Assembly: GCA_016293005.1 (NCBI GenBank)
Contig: JAEDFA010000002.1
Location: 9,768-73,767, forward strand
Length of the DNA: 64,000 nt
From: Treponema sp.
GTDB taxonomy: Bacteria > Spirochaetota > Spirochaetia > Treponematales > Treponemataceae
Direction of reading: 5' to 3'
Part shown: one piece after another, positions 58,766-64,000 of the stretch
Numbering within the stretch: the stretch's first letter is position 1
How the letters are laid out: every line of letters starts with the position of its first letter
Program-made: the position numbers and the translations under genes
The notes under the pieces: generated by a model
Database searches by the model: none
Told to the model about the DNA's origin: nothing
What the model saw: the letters and a program-made list of their open reading frames with translations, nothing else

Positions 58766-60982
58766 ATGAAGAAAAAAATCTGGTTTGTATTGGCGTTAAC
58801 TTTAAGTGGTTTTCTGTTTATGTCTTTCAGTCCGTCTTTAGATGGAAGGGCTGTTGTCGCAGATGAAGGCGTTCTTCCACAGGGAATTTTTGCGAAAACA
58901 GTCGGCTATCTTCCGGGCGACAGTATAAGCGTTACAAATCTTGTCGATAAGACTACAGTTGACATCCTTGTAATCGGTGCGCTTGACCCGTCAGAAGGCG
59001 TTGCAATTCTTTTAAGTCCTGAAGCGGCAAAACTTCTTGGAATTGAAAAAAAATCGAATAATGTTGTAAAAATTACAAAGAGGTCAGGTCAGTTAGATGA
59101 AATTGTTGCTGGAACTGCATTAATCGGACAGTCTCAAGCTCCACAGGAAGAAGAAAAATCTGATAACGCTAATGAAGAAGAACCTTTAGTTCCTCCTGCA
59201 GAAGAGATTGAAGAATCAAAAGAAGTTGAAAATCCTTCAGAAGTTACTGAAAGCACAGAAGAAACTCTTCCTGTTTCAGAAGAAGAAAATACGATTACAG
59301 AAACAGAAGATATAGTTATAGAAGAAAAACCGCTTAGTGTTCCGCTTGAAGAAAGTTCAGAAGATGCTGAATCTGAAAAAATTGATGAAGAACTTCCGGT
59401 TTCTGAAGAGCCTTTAACTGAAGAAGTGACCGAAGAATCTGTAGAAAATCCTTTGGAAAAAGAAGTTTCTGAAGAAGCTGTTTCTGAAAACATTCAGATT
59501 GAAACACCTGAAACAGAAGAAAATATTCCGTCTGAAAAAATCGAAGAAAAAAATGTTTCAGAGTTTAATGACTCAGATTTGAGTGAAGCCGTAAATGAAG
59601 AAGAACTTTCTGAAAACAATGAGTCTCTTGAAAAACTCGATACAGAAGAACTTTCTCCATTAAATGAAGAGAGTTTGGAAAGTGAAAAAGTTTCTGAAAT
59701 TCTTTCAGAACCAGTTTCAAGCGAAAATAGTGAAGAAAAATCTGATTCAACTGAATTGGCTGAAGAAAAAGTTTCTGAGGATTTGAACCAGGACGAAAAT
59801 CTTGAGATTAATATAGAAGAAACAGAAGAAAATGTTCCTGTTTCAGGCGAGATTGAAAAAATTGTCGAAGAAAAAGAAGAAGAAATCTCTTCTGATTCTG
59901 AAAAAATAACAGACGAACTTGATTTTTCAAATACTCACATCGATACTTTGAAAGCGGAAAAAGTTGAAGAAGAAATTCCGTTGCCGCAGGAAGAAATCAG
60001 GAGCGAAAAAATTAGTGATGACGGAGAACTTTATTCAGAAAAAGAAAAAAATGTTTCAGAACCTGAAGAAGAAAAAATTCTTGCAAATGGTGACACGCTC
60101 ATTGAAAGCGAAGCAAAAAGAAAAGCAGAAGAACCTGTTGCTTCAGAAAGAATTTATCCTGAAGTAATCGATGAGAAATATCTTGAAGGTCCTGAAAAAG
60201 ATGTGAGCACAGTTCCGTTTGTAGAAGATGAAGTTCCTCAGAATTATGATAAATATCTTGAAGAATTGAAAAAGCAGAAGGATAAGGAAGAAATTTTTGT
60301 TTCTGAAAATAATCCTGTTGAAGAGAAAATTCCTGTTTTTGAACCTGAAAAAGAAGCTGTTCGTTCTGAAAGTGAAAATATTCCTTCTGAAGAAAGTGAA
60401 AATCTTCTGGCAGAAAACACAGAATTAAATTCTTCTGTAAAAGAAAGTCCAGAAACAGAGTCAGAATCAGAAGAAAATCCAGAATCTGAATATTCTTCTG
60501 AGGAAAGTTATGAAGCAATCGTTTTAGTTCCTGCTGAAAATAATCCGCCTTCAGAAGAAAAAGAAGAGTTATCAAATAATGTTCTTTCAGGCGAAAATAA
60601 TATTGTTGAGAATGCAAAGACTGAAACTGTTTCTGATAAAACTGCTGAAGTAAAGATGTCAGAAGTAAAAGAAAGTGAAATTGAAGTTAAATCTGAAGCA
60701 CAAAAAGCTCCTTATGATTTTAGTTCGTTTACTTTAGAAAGTTTAAAATCGCTTGAAAGCGGAAAATACTACATTCAGATTGCAGTTCTCTCAGATGAGA
60801 ACAACATTAAGTCGATTTTTGACAAATATTATGGAAAATATCCGATTGTTTTAGTTCCTCTGAAATCTGGAGCGGCAAAACAAGTTTTAATCGGACCTTT
60901 GTCAGTAGACGAATACGGAACTGTTTTACAGCGATTTAAAAGTTACGGTTACAAAGATGCTTTCCTTAGAAAAATAAAATAA
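58766..60982 (+). CDS. SPOR-domain envelope protein with a very long Glu/Ser-rich region
   Basis: A 738-residue exported protein. Residues 1-22 or so are a signal peptide or anchor (MKKKIWFVLALTLSGFLF). Residues 30-115 resemble the RlpA double-psi barrel (GDSISVTNLVDKTTVDILVI, then ILLSPEAAKLLGIEKK), but the DRGPF-type active region is replaced by GALDPSEG. About 120-655 is a low-complexity tract dominated by Glu, Ser, Val and Pro. A C-terminal SPOR domain (KYYIQIAVLSDENNIKSIF) should bind denuded septal peptidoglycan. I chose ATG 58766 (GGAAGGGG upstream) over GTG 58748. Confidence 0.85.
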   Translation: MKKKIWFVLALTLSGFLFMSFSPSLDGRAVVADEGVLPQGIFAKTVGYLPGDSISVTNLVDKTTVDILVIGALDPSEGVAILLSPEAAKLLGIEKKSNNVVKITKRSGQLDEIVAGTALIGQSQAPQEEEKSDNANEEEPLVPPAEEIEESKEVENPSEVTESTEETLPVSEEENTITETEDIVIEEKPLSVPLEESSEDAESEKIDEELPVSEEPLTEEVTEESVENPLEKEVSEEAVSENIQIETPETEENIPSEKIEEKNVSEFNDSDLSEAVNEEELSENNESLEKLDTEELSPLNEESLESEKVSEILSEPVSSENSEEKSDSTELAEEKVSEDLNQDENLEINIEETEENVPVSGEIEKIVEEKEEEISSDSEKITDELDFSNTHIDTLKAEKVEEEIPLPQEEIRSEKISDDGELYSEKEKNVSEPEEEKILANGDTLIESEAKRKAEEPVASERIYPEVIDEKYLEGPEKDVSTVPFVEDEVPQNYDKYLEELKKQKDKEEIFVSENNPVEEKIPVFEPEKEAVRSESENIPSEESENLLAENTELNSSVKESPETESESEENPESEYSSEESYEAIVLVPAENNPPSEEKEELSNNVLSGENNIVENAKTETVSDKTAEVKMSEVKESEIEVKSEAQKAPYDFSSFTLESLKSLESGKYYIQIAVLSDENNIKSIFDKYYGKYPIVLVPLKSGAAKQVLIGPLSVDEYGTVLQRFKSYGYKDAFLRKIK

Positions 60983-61001
60983 ATTTTAAAATTTTCTGAC
61001 T

Positions 61002-61038
61002 AAAAATCCCGGAGAAAAATCTTCGGGATTTTTTTTGA
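61002..61038 (+). terminator. Terminator after the SPOR gene
   Basis: AAAAATCCCG (61002-61011) pairs with CGGGATTTTT (61024-61033), loop of 12 nt, followed by more T. Confidence 0.88.
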
Positions 61039-61074
61039 AATATAAGGAAGATCTGCAATAAGAAAATTGTTACC

Positions 61075-61103
61075 TTGAATATAATTTTCAATAATGATAA
61101 AAT
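61075..61103 (+). promoter_or_regulatory. Promoter of ilvE
   Basis: TTGAAT (61075-61080), 17-bp spacer, TAAAAT (61098-61103). It leaves a leader of about 40 nt with GAGG. Confidence 0.55.
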
Positions 61104-61148
61104 CGTGTTAATTCTGCCGCTAAAACTGCGACATTTGTGAGGTTTGAT

Positions 61149-62174
61149 ATGGCAAAAAAAGATTTAGACTGGTCAAATTTACCTTTCGGTTATATGAAAA
61201 CAGACAAACGGTTTGTTTCATATTTTAAAGATGGTGCCTGGGATGAAGGCAATCTTATTTCTGATGAAAATATCGTCATCAACGAATGTGCAGGTGTCCT
61301 TCAGTACGCGCAGACTTGTTTTGAAGGGTTAAAGGCATATACAACAAAAGATGGAAAAATCGTCTGTTTCCGTCCCGATTTAAACGCTGACAGAATGTCT
61401 GATTCCTGCAAGAGACTTGAAATGCCGGTTTTTCCAAAAGACAGATTTGTTCAGGCTGTAAAAGATGTTGTAAAGGCTAATATCGACTGGGTTCCGCCTT
61501 TCGGTTCTGGTGCAACTTTATATATTCGTCCTTATATGTTCGGGTCAAATGCTGTAATTGGTGTAAAACCTGCCGATGAGTATCAATTTAGAATTCTTGT
61601 AACGCCTGTAGGACCTTATTTTAAAGGCGGCGTAAAACCTATAAAAGTAAGAATTTCAGATTTAGACAGGGCTGCTCCTCATGGAACAGGAGATATAAAA
61701 GCCGGGTTAAATTATGCAATGAGCCTTCATAACATCGTAGATGCCCATAAGTGCGGTTTTGCAGAAAATATGTACACTGACCCTGCAACTCACACATATA
61801 TAGAAGAAACTGGTGGCGCAAATATTCTTTTTGTAACAAAGGACGGACATCTTGTTACTCCAAAATCAAATTCAATTCTTCCGTCAATAACTCGACGCTC
61901 GCTTGTTCAGGTTGCAAAAGATTATCTTGGTATTGAAGTAGAAGAACGCAAAGTTCATAAAAACGAATTAAAAGATTTTGTTGAAGTAGGACTCTGCGGA
62001 ACTGCGGCTGTAATTTCTCCAATTGGTCAGATTACGGATCACGAAGAAGTTATAAATGTTCCTTCAGGTATGCAGGAAATCGGTCCTGTTCTTGGAAAAC
62101 TCCGCGAAACTTTAACCGGAATTCAGATGGGTGAAATAGATGCTCCTTCCGGCTGGGTTTGTGAAATTGCTTAA
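61149..62174 (+). CDS. ilvE: Branched-chain amino acid aminotransferase
   Basis: The 341-residue fold-type IV PLP enzyme interconverts branched-chain 2-oxo acids and Leu, Ile or Val. It has LQYAQTCFEGLKAY near residue 50, FRPDLNADRM, the Schiff-base Lys in GDIKAGLNYAMS near 193, and EETGGANILFVTKDG near 222, with SITRRSLVQVAKDYLG typical of the long BCAT form. ATG 61149 has GAGG 6 nt upstream; an in-frame GTG at 61137 overlaps that Shine-Dalgarno. No other ilv or leu gene adjoins it. A terminator follows. Confidence 0.95.
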   Translation: MAKKDLDWSNLPFGYMKTDKRFVSYFKDGAWDEGNLISDENIVINECAGVLQYAQTCFEGLKAYTTKDGKIVCFRPDLNADRMSDSCKRLEMPVFPKDRFVQAVKDVVKANIDWVPPFGSGATLYIRPYMFGSNAVIGVKPADEYQFRILVTPVGPYFKGGVKPIKVRISDLDRAAPHGTGDIKAGLNYAMSLHNIVDAHKCGFAENMYTDPATHTYIEETGGANILFVTKDGHLVTPKSNSILPSITRRSLVQVAKDYLGIEVEERKVHKNELKDFVEVGLCGTAAVISPIGQITDHEEVINVPSGMQEIGPVLGKLRETLTGIQMGEIDAPSGWVCEIA

Positions 62175-62180
62175 AAATTA

Positions 62181-62220
62181 AAGACTGCCTTTTGATTTTT
62201 TTAGGCAGTCTTCTTTGTTT
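62181..62220 (+). terminator. Terminator after ilvE
   Basis: A 10-bp perfect stem AAGACTGCCT (62181-62190) / AGGCAGTCTT (62203-62212), 12-nt loop, then CTTTGTTT. The ribF-like ATG is at 62227, immediately downstream. Confidence 0.85.
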
Positions 62221-62226
62221 GAACTG

Positions 62227-63027
62227 ATGAAAATTTTTTACTGGCAGGAAATTCTTTCTGGAAAATTTGCTGATTTTTTTGAAAACGGCTGTGCCTTGAC
62301 AGTCGGAAGTTTTGACGGTCCTCACAACGGGCATAAAATTCTTTTTTCCGATGTAATTTCTTTTGCAAATTCGCACAATATTTTAAAAGGAATCATTACT
62401 TTTTCTCAGTCTATAAGCAAAATAAAACATCGTGATGAATTTCCGGGAAATATTACAACTTTGCATCAAAGGCTTTCTTTTTTTGAAAAAAAATCTTTTG
62501 ATTTTGTTGTGATTATTGACTTTACGGAAAATTTCAGTAAAATTAGTGGTGCTGATTTTTTTACAATTCTTTCTGAAAAAATGAATTTAAAATTCATCGC
62601 AGAAGGTCTTGATTTTAAATGCGGTTTTAAAGGTAATTTTACTTCGCAGGAAATAAATGCAATTTCAAAAACGCTTGGCTTTTCCTGTAAATTTGAGGCT
62701 CTCGTTCACGGAAAAGAAAATACTAGAATCAGTTCTTCTTTGATAAGAGATAATATTCTGCATGCAGATTTTAAAAAAGCCGAACAAATGCTCGGAAATC
62801 ATTTTGTCCTTGATTTGTACGGTTCTAAAATCGAAAACTGCGGAAAAATATACAAAATTTCAGGGTTTACGCAAGTTCTGCCCTGTGACGGTGTATATAA
62901 TGTAATTGTAAATACTTTTCGGGCTTTACGGTCTTGTCTTGAGGTTAAGTCTAAAGAAATCCTTGTTGACTTATCTTTCAATGAGATTTCGCGAATCCGA
63001 AGTATAATTTTTATAAACAAGGAGTAG
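62227..63027 (+). CDS. ribF: RibF-like FMN adenylyltransferase with reduced kinase half
   Basis: A 266-residue relative of the bifunctional FAD synthase/riboflavin kinase RibF, normally about 310 residues. The N-terminal nucleotidyltransferase half is clear: LTVGSFDGPHNGHKIL near residue 24, EGLDFKCGFKG near 133, and the RISSSLIRDNI motif (SSxxIR) near 170. The kinase half is reduced: after MLGNHFVLDLYG the GxxxGRxxGxPTxN motif is missing, though LPCDGVYNVIV survives. FAD synthesis is plausible; riboflavin phosphorylation is doubtful. It lies 4 bp before rpsO. ATG 62227 lacks a Shine-Dalgarno. Confidence 0.82.
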   Translation: MKIFYWQEILSGKFADFFENGCALTVGSFDGPHNGHKILFSDVISFANSHNILKGIITFSQSISKIKHRDEFPGNITTLHQRLSFFEKKSFDFVVIIDFTENFSKISGADFFTILSEKMNLKFIAEGLDFKCGFKGNFTSQEINAISKTLGFSCKFEALVHGKENTRISSSLIRDNILHADFKKAEQMLGNHFVLDLYGSKIENCGKIYKISGFTQVLPCDGVYNVIVNTFRALRSCLEVKSKEILVDLSFNEISRIRSIIFINKE

Positions 63028-63030
63028 GTC

Positions 63031-63300
63031 ATGGCACTTACAAAAGAAACAACATCATCTTTAGTTTCAAAATACGGCGCAAATGAAGGCGACACTGGAA
63101 ATGTAAAAGTTCAGATTGCTCTTCTTACAGAACGCGTAAAACAACTTACAGCACACACAAAAGCTTTTCCAAAAGATACTGGTGCAAAACGAGCTTTGCT
63201 TAAAGTTGTAGGTCAGAGACGCAAAATGCTTAAATATTTTGAAAGAACAAATCTTGAAGGATACCGAGCATTTATCAAAGAACTTGGATTACGAAAATAA
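63031..63300 (+). CDS. rpsO: Ribosomal protein S15
   Basis: The 89-residue uS15 binds the central domain of 16S rRNA and, in many bacteria, its own mRNA. It has NEGDTGNVKVQIALLTERVK and the conserved RRKMLKYFERTNLEGY segment. Length is normal. AAGGAG precedes the ATG and overlaps the end of the ribF-like gene. It is followed by a terminator and then pnp, a widespread pairing. Confidence 0.97.
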   Translation: MALTKETTSSLVSKYGANEGDTGNVKVQIALLTERVKQLTAHTKAFPKDTGAKRALLKVVGQRRKMLKYFERTNLEGYRAFIKELGLRK

Positions 63301-63336
63301 ATTTGTTCTATAAGTAAATTATTTTAGAAGATGTTT

Positions 63337-63367
63337 AAAAACCTGTTCATTTAGAGCAGGTTTTTTT
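63337..63367 (+). terminator. Terminator after rpsO
   Basis: AAAAACCTG (63337-63345) pairs with CAGGTTTTT (63357-63365) around an 11-nt loop, ending in a T-run. Confidence 0.85.
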
Positions 63368-63714
63368 GTCGGCTTTTAGGTTGATTATAATTCAAAATTT
63401 TTATAAAATTAGAAAATCTCTAAAAATTTTAATTTTAGGGATGATTTTAAAAATGCGTGATTTAAGTCGCGTTATTCTTTTGTCAAAATTATTCAAGGAT
63501 TTTTTTGACAGGTTGCAGATTTTTTTTAATGCACGGGTGCACATAAATATGTACTTTTTGCTTAACTTTTAAAGTTAAAAAGAAGGGGTAGCGTAAAAGA
63601 TAAGTTTCTAATCCCTATGCTTCTTTAGTGACTTATCTTTGAAGCGAGGGGAAGGCTTTCCCCCTTTAAAAAGTATTTATTTGTGTGAATCTGTGTAAAA
63701 TCTGTTACTTTTTA

Positions 63715-63730
63715 AGGTTTGCGTTGCAAA
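63715..63730 (+). repeat. 16-nt palindromic motif, copy 2 (pnp leader)
   Basis: Identical to 43363-43378 (AGGTTTGCGTTGCAAA), here 27 nt before the pnp start codon and close to its Shine-Dalgarno. Confidence 0.7.
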
Positions 63731-63757
63731 TTTTTTATTTTTTTATTGGAGAAAACA

Positions 63758-64000
63758 ATGTCTGTAACTAGATTAACTTACAAACTTGGTGATGCCGATC
63801 TTATTCTCGAAACTGGAAAAATCGGTAAACAGGCTAATGGTTGTGTTTATGCACAATGGGGTGGAGCTGCTGTTATTGCTACAATATGTGCTTCAAGCTC
63901 TGTAACTGAAGGTCAGGATTTTGTTCCTGTAACAGTTGAATATAACGAAAAATTTTATGCTGCAGGAAAAATTCCTGGTGGTTTTGTAAAACGCGAAGGT
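63758..64000 (+). CDS. pnp: Polyribonucleotide nucleotidyltransferase, 5' part only
   Basis: The first 81 codons of PNPase, which degrades RNA with phosphate in the RNA degradosome. The visible N-terminal RNase PH domain has [20 protein letters not shown], the [10 protein letters not shown] strand, [20 protein letters not shown] and [10 protein letters not shown], all typical. TTGGAG lies 6 nt before ATG 63758. The frame is open to the right edge. It lies downstream of rpsO as usual. Confidence 0.95.
   Translation, partial: MSVTRLTYKLGDADLILETGKIGKQANGCVYAQWGGAAVIATICASSSVTEGQDFVPVTVEYNEKFYAAGKIPGGFVKREG

Larger units (their letters stand above)
63301..63757 (+). promoter_or_regulatory. Structured rpsO-pnp intergenic region
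   Basis: A 457-nt stretch with no convincing gene. In order it holds the rpsO terminator; a TTAACTT/AAGTTAA hairpin (63562-63578); a 10-bp stem AAAGATAAGT (63596-63605) / ACTTATCTTT (63631-63640); a GGGGAA/TTCCCC hairpin near 63648-63664; and the 16-nt motif shared with the rpsR leader. pnp leaders are commonly processed and autoregulated; this could be such a leader or a small RNA. Confidence 0.5.

Noticed and set aside
59134..59493. Ser-rich minus-strand ORF (and a Leu/Gln-rich one at 60099-60617)
   Set aside because: Both mirror the repetitive GAA/TCT codons of the Glu/Ser-rich SPOR gene.
58880..60730. Tandem repeats or phase-variable tract in the SPOR gene
   Set aside because: The region is compositionally simple, but I see no exact repeated unit or homopolymer run that would support slippage.
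63366..63572. 68-codon ORF after rpsO
   Set aside because: TTG start directly in the terminator T-tract, no Shine-Dalgarno, Ile/Leu/Phe/Lys composition expected of AT-rich DNA by chance.
1..64000. CRISPR arrays, prophage, rRNA operon, replication origin
   Set aside because: No regularly spaced direct repeats, phage structural genes, rRNA sequence or clustered DnaA boxes were seen.

Overview
The window is low-GC, gene-dense bacterial chromosome that reads as a spirochaete of the genus Treponema, probably a gut or rumen type. The reasons are a complete bacterial V-type ATPase operon (G/C/I/K/F/E/A/B/D), many spirochaete-type relaxed lipoprotein signals, and housekeeping blocks in the order I recall from treponemes (rplU-prp-rpmA-obg-nadD-yqeK-LCP-rsfS; rpsF-ssb-rpsR-rplI-dnaB; a capD-like/degT-like pair joined to molybdo-hydroxylase-like genes). 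Two secreted glycoside hydrolases (GH53 galactanase, GH31) point to use of plant polysaccharide. Species cannot be named from the sequence alone.

Layout. 1-1022 (-): edge-truncated lipoprotein and a YbaK deacylase. 1172-15729 (+): hflX, then a long co-directional run of secG, ptsN-like EIIA, the nine V-ATPase genes, usp, a J-domain protein, map and an HtrA protease. 15749-20862 (+): the L21/Prp/L27 cluster and the obg-to-rsfS growth-control cluster, closed by a two-way terminator. 20913-22148: a strikingly acidic small protein and a decayed insertion sequence with intact terminal inverted repeats. 22180-31240 (+): ispE, spoVG, tRNA-Gln(TTG), GH53 galactanase, lolA-rodZ-like-rimO, uvrD/pcrA and an M28-like peptidase. 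31243-42388 (-): argD, GH31, a radical SAM/SPASM protein, guaB, rlmN, a TPR protein with a small partner, rsmD and an ankyrin protein. 42434-51559 (+): rpsF-ssb-rpsR-rplI-(small ORF)-dnaB, hisS, yebC, ruvC, ruvA, ruvB, queA. 51562-57984 (-): one tightly overlapping five-gene operon joining nucleotide-sugar enzymes to a degenerate xanthine-dehydrogenase-like complex. 58245-64000 (+): a secreted protein, a Glu-rich SPOR protein, ilvE, a ribF-like gene, rpsO and the start of pnp.

How the parts connect. Most genes serve core functions: ion-motive ATP hydrolysis or synthesis, ribosome maturation, recombination (ruvCAB), tRNA modification (queA) and purine synthesis (guaB). Envelope functions are lolA, rodZ-like, LCP-like, SPOR and HtrA. 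The accessory layer is small: two glycosidases, one IS remnant, an unclassified radical SAM gene and the sugar/Mo-hydroxylase-like operon.

Most notable observations. (1) At least three and perhaps four genes (ispE, GH53, lolA, ruvA) have a good -10 box 6-7 nt before the only sensible start codon and no Shine-Dalgarno sequence, which predicts leaderless mRNAs. (2) The molybdopterin-type subunit has lost its cofactor motifs yet stays locked in an operon with nucleotide-sugar genes. (3) Prp protease is present although L27 has no N-terminal extension for it to cleave. (4) A 16-nt palindromic motif is shared by the rpsR and pnp leaders, and hairpins sit at the predicted 5' ends of several mRNAs.
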